In this document: piece after piece, positions 31,659-40,139 of the stretch
Layout of the letters: each line of letters starts with the position of its first letter
How positions within the stretch are numbered: position 1 is the first letter of the stretch
Assembly: GCA_018828145.1 (NCBI GenBank)
Contig: JAHJWO010000011.1
Coordinates: forward strand, 1 to 49,203
DNA length: 49,203 bases
Direction of reading: 5' to 3'
From: Alphaproteobacteria bacterium
Lineage (GTDB): Bacteria > Pseudomonadota > Alphaproteobacteria > Rhizobiales > Devosiaceae
Position numbers and translations under genes: made by a program
Notes under the pieces: generated by a model
Seen by the model: only the letters and a program-made list of their open reading frames with translations
Told to the model about the DNA's origin: nothing
Databases searched by the model: none

Positions 31659-31998
31659 CCTTCACCTCCCGGGCGGGATGGCGAATCTTCTTGGGCAGCA
31701 GCTGCAGGGAAGCATCCAAGCGCCCAAGTTCCGGCGCCAGGGATGATGCCGCCCCTTCTGCAGTGAACAGGCTCACACCGACCAGCACCGCCGCTTCGAA
31801 GACGGTTCCGATCTCGACCTTGGGGTCGCCCTTTTCGACCAGCTGCAGCGTACTGCGGGCGATGCCCACCCGTTGCGCCAGGTCGGCCTCAGTCATCCTG
31901 CGCTGCTTGCGCGCCAGGCGGATCTGCTTGCCCAGGAGTTCGAGAGCCTGGCGAGTGATAAGGGAATAGGTACGGGCCAGAGCCATTTTGACCGCCAC
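31648..31998 (-). CDS. hipB: HipB-like XRE antitoxin (116 aa)
   Basis: An XRE-type HTH protein: LGKQIRLARKQRRMTEADLA, then QRVGIARSTLQLVEKGDPKV (residues 22-62), followed by IGTVFEAAVLVGVSLF. It neutralises HipA and represses the operon in known systems. The start is either GTG 31998 or ATG 31986. The 11-base overlap with hipA implies coupled translation. A palindromic operator candidate lies 22 bases upstream of the GTG (32020-32037). Confidence 0.88.
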   Translation of the reverse strand: MAVKMALARTYSLITRQALELLGKQIRLARKQRRMTEADLAQRVGIARSTLQLVEKGDPKVEIGTVFEAAVLVGVSLFTAEGAASSLAPELGRLDASLQLLPKKIRHPAREVKDDF

Positions 31999-32019
31999 AA
32001 CATACTTATTGCGGCGATA

Positions 32020-32037
32020 TGACCGTTGTGTCGGTCA
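32020..32037. promoter_or_regulatory. Palindromic operator candidate upstream of hipBA
   Basis: TGACCG (32020-32025) and CGGTCA (32032-32037) are exact complements separated by 6 bases. A TTGACC hexamer that could serve as a -35 element overlaps it on the minus strand. HipB-family antitoxins bind such palindromes to repress their own operon. Confidence 0.5.
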
Positions 32038-32115
32038 AATGTCAAGACCTAGACTCGGTAGGCGATCCGCCCGATCACCCGCCATTGCGGCCTGCACGGA
32101 CGAAGCTCAAGTGAT

Positions 32116-32526
32116 CTAGCGTGAGCGGTCAAGCTGCAAGCCAGACAAGACGCAATCGTCGTCCGCCTCGCCGACCAGAAAAGCGGTGCCCATCTGAGAT
32201 ATTGGGCAGGTCATGGGGAAGCTGGCATTGCCGACAGAGCCGGTGACGTCAGACATGACGAGTTCGGTGTCGCTCAAGGTATAGCTGCCTTCCACACTCC
32301 GGCCGTCGGCATTGCTCATGACAAAGTGGGCGTCCTCGCCAAGTGTCAGTGACAGGCCGGTCGGCGTGTCACCCTCCTTAGCCACAAATCTGCCCGTCCA
32401 GACCGCAGTGTCAGCTGCCGATGTCGCTTGGCTGATGCTGGCTTCCAGCGCCGAAAGCTCTTCACCGCGGGCGGTTACATTGGCTGCCAGTTCTTCGACC
32501 TGGGGCTGCAACTCGTCACGCTGCGC
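32116..32526 (-). pseudogene. Detached C-terminal domain of the coiled-coil membrane protein
   Basis: This stretch is in the same frame as the gene at 32527-33270 and is separated from it only by a TAG at 32527-32529. Immediately after the stop the coiled coil resumes (AQRDELQPQVEELAANV), then a beta-rich domain of about 95 residues follows (TAVWTGRFVAKEGDTPTGLS, SYTLSDTELVMSDVTG) and ends GLQLDRSR. A TTG at 32511 could start an independent product, but without a ribosome site. It was most likely the C-terminus of one 384-residue protein. Confidence 0.7.
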
Positions 32527-33270
32527 CTAGTAGCCCTCGACCTCCGTGGCCAGTTGGTCACGGCGGGCATTGAGATCAGCCACCTGTTGCTGCAGCGCCC
32601 GAAGGTCGGCCCCCGCTGTTTCGCTCTGCGCGGTAGCTTCTGCCGTTTGGTTCTGCACCGCGGCGAGCGCCTCGCGTGCCGCTTGCAGCTGCGTCTGCAT
32701 ATCGGCCAGCGCCGCGGTGGCGGTTTTCGCTTCTTCCGTCAGCTGCGCCGCGCGGGCAGTAGCCACTGCCTCTTGGTTGCGCAGCTGTTCGAGACGCGCG
32801 CCAATGTCGGTGAATTGCTGATTGGCGGTTTCGATCTGGACGGTGAGCTCTTCCTGCCGTGTTGCAAGGGTATCCGTTTCGGCACGAGCGTCGGCCAGCT
32901 GCTGCTCGACGGCAGCAGCGTCGGCGCGCAGAGTTTCAAGCTCTTCCGTAGCGGTCGCCAGTTCGGCTTCCCGCTGGGCCAGTTCTGTATTGAGGTTGTC
33001 CCGCGACGCCGTAACGGCCGCGAGATCTTGTTGTGCGGTAGCCAGTTGCGCCTCGGTGTCGGCCAGCGTGCCATCGGCGGTTTCGCGCTCCGTCAGCCGC
33101 GCCGCGACATCGTCTCGCTCCGCGGTCAACGCCGCGATGACCTGTTGCTGCTGACCGCCCTGGTTCGCGGCATTGATCCACATGGCAAAGAAGGCGATCC
33201 ATCCAGCCAAGGCAATAATGAGGATGCTCAAAACAAGCGGTTCGCGCAGGCGCTTCGACAGGTCTGTCAT
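32527..33270 (-). CDS. Membrane-anchored coiled-coil protein, truncated by an amber codon (247 aa)
   Basis: N-terminal transmembrane helix at about residues 12-32 (PLVLSILIIALAGWIAFFAM), then a long Ala/Gln/Glu/Leu-rich coiled coil (about 40-247) presumably in the periplasm. It recalls inner-membrane coiled-coil proteins of alphaproteobacteria but no family is certain. The frame ends at TAG 32527 yet remains coding for a further 136 codons, so the stop interrupts a once-continuous gene. Whether the shortened product functions, or the TAG is read through, is unknown. The ATG at 33270 is the only good start. Confidence 0.75.
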   Translation of the reverse strand: MTDLSKRLREPLVLSILIIALAGWIAFFAMWINAANQGGQQQQVIAALTAERDDVAARLTERETADGTLADTEAQLATAQQDLAAVTASRDNLNTELAQREAELATATEELETLRADAAAVEQQLADARAETDTLATRQEELTVQIETANQQFTDIGARLEQLRNQEAVATARAAQLTEEAKTATAALADMQTQLQAAREALAAVQNQTAEATAQSETAGADLRALQQQVADLNARRDQLATEVEGY

Positions 33271-33533
33271 GGCAGGTGTCCTCAGTTAGATGCAGTCGGA
33301 CAACGCACCTGTATGGCCCTTGTTCCAGGGTGAAAAAGGTGTCGGGCAGCGAGAGAACCCCAGCCAACTCGATCGCGCGCGAGAATGGGTCGCGAACGCT
33401 AGAAGGCGCAGTGGCTAGACCCTCTGACCGCGTCCACCTGTTGGGACTGAACATCGTGATAAAATTCCCTCAAGCGCATTCATCAGTGGATAGCCCTGAC
33501 GACTCTCGTGCGACACGGGGGCCGGCCCTGGAC

Positions 33534-33562
33534 AAAAAAAGGCCCTGCGCAATGGCAGGGCC
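33534..33562 (-). terminator. Rho-independent terminator of the autotransporter gene
   Basis: On the minus strand GGCCCTGC (33562-33555) pairs with GCAGGGCC (33548-33541) over a 6-base loop and is followed by seven T residues (33540-33534). It lies 24 bases beyond the autotransporter stop codon and has the full form of an intrinsic terminator. Confidence 0.9.
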
Positions 33563-33586
33563 AACCACGACCTGCATGGGGAGGTG

Positions 33587-36361
33587 TTAGAAACTGTTGC
33601 TCAGGCCTGCCTGCAGCGAGGCGGAGGCATGCCCGTCGAAGCGGACCTGCCCATCCGCCGCGGCAGACAGTTTGAGCCCGTTGCCGAGATCGGCAGAAAG
33701 GCCGGCCCCGGCATAAACGCCCAACTCGGTGCTGGCTGGGGCGACGGCGCTCTGGGTTTGTCCGAACAGCGTGACCGGGGTGCTCGATCCCCCCAGATTG
33801 GACTGCGCGAAGACACCAGCATTGGCTGAAACCGTCATTCCGGCACCGGCGTCATAGTCACCGGACAGTCCCAAACGGGCATCGAGCAAAGAGATGGTCT
33901 GCGCGCCGACCACGAGATCTAGGGAGGACCCCGTTTCGGTATAACCGCCGACACTGCCGCCAACATAGCTGAGCCGGCCGGTCACCCGGAGCTGACCCTG
34001 TTCAGTCGCCAGGACGGGCACTGCCAGTCCCAGGGATGGGGAGATGAACCAGCTTCCGAACTGGCCGGTGGCGGTTTGCATGCCGCCTGGCGTCACCACC
34101 TCTCGCTCGCTCGTATTGCCGGCCGCGCCCCCCAGGAGGCTATAGTCGAGACTGACCACCCCCAGTTCCAGATCGCCATAGACGCCGGCAATACCCGTTG
34201 AAGCCGTGATGCGTTGCCCGCCATTGTTGATATCGACACGGCCGGTGGTCGCGCCGCCCAGAAGGCCAAGATTTCCGCTGCCGACCCGCGCGTGTCCGCC
34301 AGCGACAATCCCGCCAAAGAGGTTGTTCACGGCAACCGGTCCGCCGCCCGTGCTTCCCCCAGCCAGCAGGGAGGCCCAGAGCGTGTTCGACGACACGGTG
34401 TCCAGCTCACCTATCGCTGCGCTGGCGGCGCTATTTTCAGCAATCGGCGCATATCCCAGCAGCAAGCTTTCCTCACCAGTCCGCGAAACCGGCGTGGCAA
34501 GCTTGCTGGCGATGAGATTGCGAATTTGCGTCGTGGTGTCGAGCGCCACCAGCGGAGCGGAGGCTGTAACACCGAACGGTTCGACGACACCGAACTCATT
34601 GGCGCCGAGGTCGAAGACCAGATTGCCACCCGCAACAAGGGTTTCGACATCGAACGCGCGCAGCAGGGCATTGCCCCGGAACTCGGACAGGTCCAGCGTG
34701 TCATCGCCGGCGCCAAAGAATACGCTGCCGAAAAGCCGGGAACCGGTTCGCAGCAAGAGCGCGTCGTTGCCGCCATCGGCGCCGGCGTCAAAGACAATCG
34801 CGGCGCCACCCATGCCATCGATGGTTCCGGCATTGATGAAGGTGTTCGGCCCGGGGGCGTTGAGGATATAGACAACACCTGCAGCGCCGCGAATGGTCCC
34901 CGTATTGGTGAAGGTTCCGCCCGCCTCGTCAATCCGCACGCCGATCTGGCCGCTGTCGGCCGTCGAAACAATGGTGCCCGCATTGCTGGCGACGCCAAAG
35001 GTGCTGCGGAAGGTCACCCCGTTCTCGAAAGACTGGATGGTGCCGGTATTGTTGAAGGCGGTGACATGGTCAAAGAACTCGACACCCCGGCCCTGAGCGG
35101 CGGTGACAACACCGCTATTGGTGAAGCTGCCGACGGCGCCTTGCAGTCGGACGCTGGTGAAATTGGCGCTGGCTATGGTGCCGGAATTGGTGAACGTTCC
35201 GATCGCCGAGACGGACTCGACACCATTGTTGGCGCCGCTGATCGTGCCGGCATTGGCAAAGCTGCCGACCGTGAAGGCGCCGTTGCCGTCCTCGTAAAAG
35301 CCCACACCGGTCCCTGTTCCGCCGCTAAGGTCGGCCAGGATCGTTCCGTCGTTGACAAAACTGCCAACGGCGCCGCCATTGATCAGATCCGTGCTGACGA
35401 CCACCCCATTGCCTGCATTGCCGGCACTGTCGAGGTTGCGAATGACGCCGGTCGCCGTGTTGTGAAACTGCTGAACGCCCCCGCCAAAGAACACCGCGTC
35501 CCACGAGCCCCCTTCGATGAGGCCGCTATTGGTAAAGGCTCCGACCATGGGATCGATGTTGAAGGCCGACTCGGTCAGCGCCTGCACGGTGCCGCCATTT
35601 ACGATCGAGCCAACGGCAAAGGTGTCACCATAGATGCCCACAGCGGTGCCGTCGCCAGTGACCCGAATCGTGCCGGTATTGACGAAGGTCCCGACCGGCC
35701 CGTTGCCGGTATTGAACTCAACGCCGTTGCCATTGCCCGTGTTGAGGATGGACCCGGTATTTTCGAAATCGAGAACGCCGGCATCGAAATAGGTGGTGGT
35801 CCAGTTGGACGGCGATGTTAGCGAGCCTGAATTGACAAAGCGGCCGACCGGTCCGTTCAGCACGACAGCAGGGTCGTTATGGCCGGTTATGGCTCCCCGG
35901 TTGTCGAACGTGCCGACGCTGCCGTTGACGCCGACGCCGGCGCCATCCGAGGTGATCATGGTGCCGGTGTTGAGAAATGTTCCCAGGTCTCCCGCGACGC
36001 CAAGTGCCGCATCGGTATCGGTGGTGACAGACCCGGCATTTTCGAAGCGACCCAGATCACCGTTGATGCCGACGGCCCAGCCGCCGGTTGCGGTGATGGT
36101 GCCGGTGGCCTCGTTGAGGATAAAGGCTACGCCGCCGCCGGGACCGGGATAGCTGACGCCGTCGCCGGCGTGACTGATCGCTCCGCGATTGGTGAGCGAG
36201 CCGCCATTGGCGAGAACGACGCCATCGGTGTCGGTTTGACCGGCCTCGAGGACGACATCCTGGGCGAGGCCCATGCTCGGGTAGGAAACTGCACTCAACA
36301 GCGCGAGCGCGGAGGCAAAGCCAGTTGCTGCGCGATTGTTTCGACGGAATTGGAAAGTCAA
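33587..36361 (-). CDS. Autotransporter with outer-membrane beta-barrel domain (about 924 aa)
   Basis: A type V secreted surface protein. The N-terminus LTFQFRRNNRAATGFASALA continues into a hydrophobic core and the cleavage-like site MGLAQ-D, a Sec signal peptide. The passenger (about 40-600) is a beta-helix of many short repeats of the form VGxFxNxGTIxxxxG. The C-terminal 270 residues form the beta barrel and end in the typical terminal Phe (QAGLSNSF). The start is uncertain: TTG at 36361 has GGGGAC 8 bases upstream, while a GTG at 36427 would add a non-signal stretch. A strong terminator follows. Function of the passenger (adhesin, possibly) is unknown. Confidence 0.9.
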   Translation of the reverse strand: MTFQFRRNNRAATGFASALALLSAVSYPSMGLAQDVVLEAGQTDTDGVVLANGGSLTNRGAISHAGDGVSYPGPGGGVAFILNEATGTITATGGWAVGINGDLGRFENAGSVTTDTDAALGVAGDLGTFLNTGTMITSDGAGVGVNGSVGTFDNRGAITGHNDPAVVLNGPVGRFVNSGSLTSPSNWTTTYFDAGVLDFENTGSILNTGNGNGVEFNTGNGPVGTFVNTGTIRVTGDGTAVGIYGDTFAVGSIVNGGTVQALTESAFNIDPMVGAFTNSGLIEGGSWDAVFFGGGVQQFHNTATGVIRNLDSAGNAGNGVVVSTDLINGGAVGSFVNDGTILADLSGGTGTGVGFYEDGNGAFTVGSFANAGTISGANNGVESVSAIGTFTNSGTIASANFTSVRLQGAVGSFTNSGVVTAAQGRGVEFFDHVTAFNNTGTIQSFENGVTFRSTFGVASNAGTIVSTADSGQIGVRIDEAGGTFTNTGTIRGAAGVVYILNAPGPNTFINAGTIDGMGGAAIVFDAGADGGNDALLLRTGSRLFGSVFFGAGDDTLDLSEFRGNALLRAFDVETLVAGGNLVFDLGANEFGVVEPFGVTASAPLVALDTTTQIRNLIASKLATPVSRTGEESLLLGYAPIAENSAASAAIGELDTVSSNTLWASLLAGGSTGGGPVAVNNLFGGIVAGGHARVGSGNLGLLGGATTGRVDINNGGQRITASTGIAGVYGDLELGVVSLDYSLLGGAAGNTSEREVVTPGGMQTATGQFGSWFISPSLGLAVPVLATEQGQLRVTGRLSYVGGSVGGYTETGSSLDLVVGAQTISLLDARLGLSGDYDAGAGMTVSANAGVFAQSNLGGSSTPVTLFGQTQSAVAPASTELGVYAGAGLSADLGNGLKLSAAADGQVRFDGHASASLQAGLSNSF

Positions 36362-36478
36362 AGCCAGGTCCCCTTTACCCAAATAAGTGGAGAGAAGGCT
36401 AGCGGGGGCCGGAGAGGCGAAAATCACCCGAACGGGTTGAATGCCGTGGTGTCGGGTATTTGTGACATTATTGCCAAC

Positions 36479-37360
36479 CTATCCCAGCCTGGCCAGGAAC
36501 AGCTCGATGCGTTCAAGGCACAGCCGGGTTTCTTCAATGTGCGGCAAGTGGCTGGAACCCTCGAAAACAGTCGCCTCGCAGTCCGGCAGGCCCGCAGCCA
36601 GTGCCGCAAGGCATTGCGGACCCGTCTCATCCCACCCGCCGCCATAGGCCAAAGTCGGCACACCGATCCTGTCCAGTCGATCGGTCACCAACCAGTGCCC
36701 CAGGGGACCGTCCCAGTCGAACAGGTCACGACCCAGGAGCTTGTGCTGGATCTGGGGATGCGCGGTCAAAGCGTTCAAGGTGTGGAGCAGATGGGGCGGC
36801 GGCGGCACGCGACAGACATAGCGGGCGAAGAACGCCGCGAATGCGTCAGAATAGGAAGGCGCGGGGCTCGGCCCAGCGATCAAGACAGCCCGGTCCTTGG
36901 CTCCGAGCTCGTCGCGCCGCCCCTGCAAGCCTTGTTGCATCGCAAGACCCGAGGCAAAAGCATTGGCGAGGATGAGACCCTTGAGAGCCTTGGGCTGCCG
37001 CAAGGCGTGCTCGAGGGCGATGCACCCACCCGAAGAATGGGCAAAAAGCAGATAGCCAGCCTCAGCGGTCAGTTCGGCAAGCAGCGATTCGAGTTCCGTC
37101 ACCATGGAACCGAGCGACACCTTGGCTGCCGCAGCGGTTCCGACAGGACTTGAGCGACCGTTGCCGATCTGGTCGTAAAAGATGATTTCCCTGTCGGCGC
37201 CAAGGTCAACGAGATCGAGAAGATAGTCGTGGGTCATACCCGGTCCACCATGCACCACAACGATGGGAGGACGCCCGGACCTGACGCCATAGCTGCCGTA
37301 CCAGGTGGCCCCGCTGGGCGAAGTCACGAAACCCTCTTTGGCCGGCACGGCGTTCACCAT
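36479..37360 (-). CDS. Alpha/beta hydrolase, proline iminopeptidase-like (293 aa)
   Basis: Peptidase family S33 fold. Seen: the oxyanion motif HGGPGM (about residue 38), YDQIGNGRSS (65), nucleophile elbow FAHSSGGCIA (Ser near 109), the acid Asp in GGWDETG and the catalytic His in SSHLPH near the C-terminus. Proline iminopeptidases normally have GQSWGG at the elbow; AHSSGG differs, so substrates may be other amides, esters or lactones. Its ATG overlaps the stop of the upstream LuxR-type gene by 7 bases, which suggests that the regulator and hydrolase form one unit, for example regulator plus signal-degrading enzyme (inference). Confidence 0.88.
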   Translation of the reverse strand: MVNAVPAKEGFVTSPSGATWYGSYGVRSGRPPIVVVHGGPGMTHDYLLDLVDLGADREIIFYDQIGNGRSSPVGTAAAAKVSLGSMVTELESLLAELTAEAGYLLFAHSSGGCIALEHALRQPKALKGLILANAFASGLAMQQGLQGRRDELGAKDRAVLIAGPSPAPSYSDAFAAFFARYVCRVPPPPHLLHTLNALTAHPQIQHKLLGRDLFDWDGPLGHWLVTDRLDRIGVPTLAYGGGWDETGPQCLAALAAGLPDCEATVFEGSSHLPHIEETRLCLERIELFLARLG

Positions 37361-38469
37361 CGGCCCACGGCCCGTACCGCGCGATCGAGCAGGCGCAACA
37401 GGTCGGCTTGCCGGTGGGTGCCGGTGCGGACGAATATAGTCTTGAGTTGGGTACGTGCCGTCTCCAGCGACAGGCCAAGGTGCTGACTGGACTCGGCGAG
37501 GGTCCAGCCAGCCGAAAGCTGCTCGGCCAGTCGGGCCTCCGCCGCAGTGAAGCCGAATATCTGCCTGAGCTGGACTGTACCAATCCGCGCCGGCTCCGCC
37601 AGATCAGTCAGCAGCAGAATGGTCTGTAGCTTGAGCCCGCTCGTGCCCAATGCACTTGGTGTCGCGATGGCATCGACAACCAGTGGTAAGCCGGCCGACC
37701 GCTTGATGGTAATGGCCGGGGGCAACTCCGCCATGGATCGAGCCTCGAGGGCCGCCCAAACAAGCGCCTGCAGCTGCCTATCAGACGCCGCGTCGGTGGC
37801 GCGCAGCCGGCGCCGGGCCACAAACAGATCGGTGCCGAGCAAGGCCTCCGCCTTGGCGTTCAGCGCAAGGCAGCGGCCGGACCAGTCCAGACTGACTGCG
37901 GCGCGCTGGCCCATTTCCAGCATGTCCACCGCGTCGCGGGCACCGGTCGTCGTCATGGCGGCGCCAATGCCCACAACACGCGCCAGATGCGGGGTAAGGT
38001 CCAACAAGCCCCTGGCCTCGGCGCCAAAAGGTCCCTTGGCCTCGCTGCGCAGCAAGGGCATGGCCCAGTCCTGGTCGCCAACACGAAACGAAACGGCCGC
38101 CCACCAGGTCAGATCGTGTTTGCTGTAGAGGTCGTGATAAACCGGCAAGGCCTCTCGTTCCTTGTCCGTCACGAGGTCGTGCTCCACCAGGAACCGGTTG
38201 CCGCCCCGCAGGCGCGTCCAGCCGCGAAGCGCGCGGTGGTCCCGCCGCCACCAGCCGCCGGTGAGAAAATCTTCCAGGAAGTGCTGGTACCTCGGAGAGG
38301 CGGGAAAGCGCAGGCGAAGCTCGGCCGCACCCTCGGCGTAAAAGCAGGCCGCATCCGCGCCCGCTGCAACGGCGAGCGCCTGCATGGCGGTTGTCCAATC
38401 CGTCTGATCGGTCAGACCGCCGTGGCAAGCATTGAGGGCGTCCTGCATATCCGGGGAAAGGACCGTCAC
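37354..38469 (-). CDS. LuxR C-terminal HTH transcriptional regulator (371 aa)
   Basis: The C-terminal 65 residues are a LuxR-type HTH (QIFGFTAAEARLAEQLSAGW, then SLETARTQLKTIFVRTGTHR). The N-terminal 250 residues look like GAF/PAS-type sensing regions (DAACFYAEGAAELRLRFPAS; SLDWSGRCLALNAKAEALLG). There is no receiver domain. Proteins of this layout occur widely in rhizobia and usually have unknown ligands. The gene overlaps the downstream hydrolase by 7 bases and probably regulates it. Confidence 0.88.
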   Translation of the reverse strand: MTVLSPDMQDALNACHGGLTDQTDWTTAMQALAVAAGADAACFYAEGAAELRLRFPASPRYQHFLEDFLTGGWWRRDHRALRGWTRLRGGNRFLVEHDLVTDKEREALPVYHDLYSKHDLTWWAAVSFRVGDQDWAMPLLRSEAKGPFGAEARGLLDLTPHLARVVGIGAAMTTTGARDAVDMLEMGQRAAVSLDWSGRCLALNAKAEALLGTDLFVARRRLRATDAASDRQLQALVWAALEARSMAELPPAITIKRSAGLPLVVDAIATPSALGTSGLKLQTILLLTDLAEPARIGTVQLRQIFGFTAAEARLAEQLSAGWTLAESSQHLGLSLETARTQLKTIFVRTGTHRQADLLRLLDRAVRAVGRW

Positions 38470-39191
38470 GGACTATCCTCTTTCACTTTATTGCGGGAGC
38501 TTCAGTGGTCGCGGTCCTGAACGGGCACGCGCCGATCAATTTACTTTGCTTTTTATGGACGTGATTGTCAACAAAGCGAGTTTTGAAACACTGGGGGATT
38601 GCTCGACATCTAAAATTACCCCGTTGTGTTCCCGACGACGACTGCAGTTCTGTCGAACATTCACCAAGAAACAAGACGTTGCAGCTGGGACGATGGACGG
38701 CGTTGCACACGAACGGAAAAAAGGGAGAGGTCGTCCTCCGGACAATGGAGAGCTGCTTGGGCCTGGCCATCATGCGCCAGTCTGCGGTTGCGACTTGTGG
38801 CGCCCTGGCGCAACATGACCGGACAGCCGGCCGCCGCGCAGGCCACAAGTTCAGGTCTGCCGAATGACCATGAAAACATGCGGGCCATCGAAGCGTGTCT
38901 AAATCGGCCGTCGATCGATTTAGAACTGGTCGATGTCGAGCATCAACACAACAGCAGCCATACCGGGGCCGTTATCGCGCATTTGCCCCAGACCCTGGGG
39001 TCTCGGCAGGGAAATTGGCGCGACAGCGTGGCTGACCAGCCGCCGCCCCCAAACGGCGCGGCCGTCCGCCAAAGGAAAATGCAGAGCTGCTTGGTGCCTC
39101 GGCCATCATGCGCCAGCACTTGGAGTTGCGGCATATGGCACCTACCGCGACAAGACCGGTCAGCCGGCCGCCGCGCAGGCCAATGACCAGG
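38470..39191. other. Non-coding region with an imperfect direct repeat
   Basis: No convincing gene lies in these 720 bases. Its main content is two related segments described separately (38745-38869 and 39078-39210). The first 250 bases are relatively AT-rich and probably include the promoter of the LuxR-type gene at 38469. Confidence 0.5.
38745..38869 (+). repeat. Imperfect direct repeat, copy 1
   Basis: About 125 bases resembling 39078-39210. Shared blocks are AGAGCTGCTTGG, GGCCATCATGCGCCAG, CAGCCGGCCGCCGCGCAGG and TCAGGTCT followed by ATGACC. Internal parts have diverged. Copy 2 runs into the 3' end of vapC, so copy 1 may be a decayed duplicate of a vapC-adjacent region. Confidence 0.6.
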
Positions 39192-39210
39192 TCAGGTCTT
39201 CTTGATGACC
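39078..39210 (+). repeat. Imperfect direct repeat, copy 2
   Basis: Partner of 38745-38869, about 333 bases away. It overlaps the last codons of vapC on the opposite strand. The GC-rich common block CAGCCGGCCGCCGCGCAGG is identical in both. Confidence 0.6.
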
Positions 39211-39566
39211 GTCACACCAGGCAGACCATCGAAGTGTGCGTCGCAGGTAATGAGGTCGGCCCCGTTGATCTGGGCACTGGCGAAGATAATGGCGTCGGCC
39301 GTGGCGAGCTTATGCTTTCGGCAGGACTCGGCTGCCAGGAGTGCAGTTTCAGTGTCGAGCGCCACGATGCGGCAGAGTTGGGTGAAGGCAATAACCTGGT
39401 CCGCCTTGTCTTCGCCGACCTCACGGGTCGTCCATTTGGAAAGTTCGAGTTGCACCATCGTTGGCACCAACCACTGGGTTTGGTCAGGCAGATGCGTTGC
39501 CACGACGTCTCCCGTGGGCGAGCCGACCAGCCACTCGATCCAGGCCGACGTATCGATCAGTATCAT
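39192..39566 (-). CDS. vapC: VapC-type PIN domain ribonuclease toxin (124 aa)
   Basis: PIN-domain endoribonuclease: MILIDTSAWIEWL (first catalytic Asp at residue 5), MVQLELSKW (Glu), ATADAIIFASAQ (Asp) and LITCDAHFDGLPGV (Asp). All four acidic positions of the family are present, so it is probably active. The ATG at 39566 overlaps the vapB stop, indicating coupled translation. Length is normal. Confidence 0.92.
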   Translation of the reverse strand: MILIDTSAWIEWLVGSPTGDVVATHLPDQTQWLVPTMVQLELSKWTTREVGEDKADQVIAFTQLCRIVALDTETALLAAESCRKHKLATADAIIFASAQINGADLITCDAHFDGLPGVTVIKKT

Positions 39567-39778
39567 CACTGTCTGTCCGTCCGGTCGCGATAGTCGGTCG
39601 TGCTGGCCCCTCTGGCAGAGCCGGCCAGCGCTTCGCGCTTTGGAACAGGGACAAGCAGCACGCCTGTTCCCTTGGGGATGAAGGCGAAGGTCAAACCTGC
39701 TTCCCAATGCTGAGCCGTGCGAACAGCCTTGGGAATGGAAATCTGAAACTTGGACGATAGGGTGGCGGTATCTGGCAT
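39566..39778 (-). CDS. vapB: VapB-type AbrB/SpoVT antitoxin (70 aa)
   Basis: Swapped-hairpin AbrB fold: MPDTATLSSKFQISIPKAVR, then GLTFAFIPKGTGVLLVPVPK. The C-terminal tail (TTDYRDRTDRQ) would bind VapC. The ATG at 39778 is chosen because GAAAGG lies 7 bases upstream; an ATG two codons earlier is too close to that site. It is first in the vapBC operon. Confidence 0.88.
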   Translation of the reverse strand: MPDTATLSSKFQISIPKAVRTAQHWEAGLTFAFIPKGTGVLLVPVPKREALAGSARGASTTDYRDRTDRQ

Positions 39779-40139
39779 TATCATACCTTTCACTGATCGA
39801 TGAACTAATCGTAAGACATCACTGTCGCCAAGGCAAGCGCATTGCTGGCGACAGGCAGGCTTTTGGCCCGGGTGCATCCAAGGTCAGGGCTTTGAGGCGG
39901 GTCATCGTCATCGCTCGCCTCCGACAACACGTCCGGCGGGTTTGAGCTGGGTGACGATCATCAGCGAACTGAGTGGGTCCAGCTGGACAAACTGGTCAGG
40001 CCCCTTGAGCGATCCACGCTCAAGCCATCGAAACAGACGATGGCGCGCGCTATCGCGCGCCAGTCAGTGCGGGGTCTGGTGGTGATGAGGGTCGTGGCCA
40101 CAGGCTGACGAACCGTCGTCGCAACCGCGGCGAGCTACT
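39779..40139. other. No supported gene between vapB and the S15 hydrolase
   Basis: These 361 bases show no convincing frame on either strand and no strong repeat. They probably include the vapBC promoter and the 3' end of the peptide-transport operon transcript. Confidence 0.45.

Noticed and set aside
30180..31766. Plus-strand frame of 528 aa
   Set aside because: Antisense to hipA and hipB, which have clear catalytic and HTH motifs; the frame is rich in Arg, Gly and His as expected of a shadow.
34214..35821. Plus-strand frame of 535 aa
   Set aside because: It lies antisense to the autotransporter passenger; its repetitiveness merely mirrors the repeats of that gene, and it lacks a start signal or recognisable domain.
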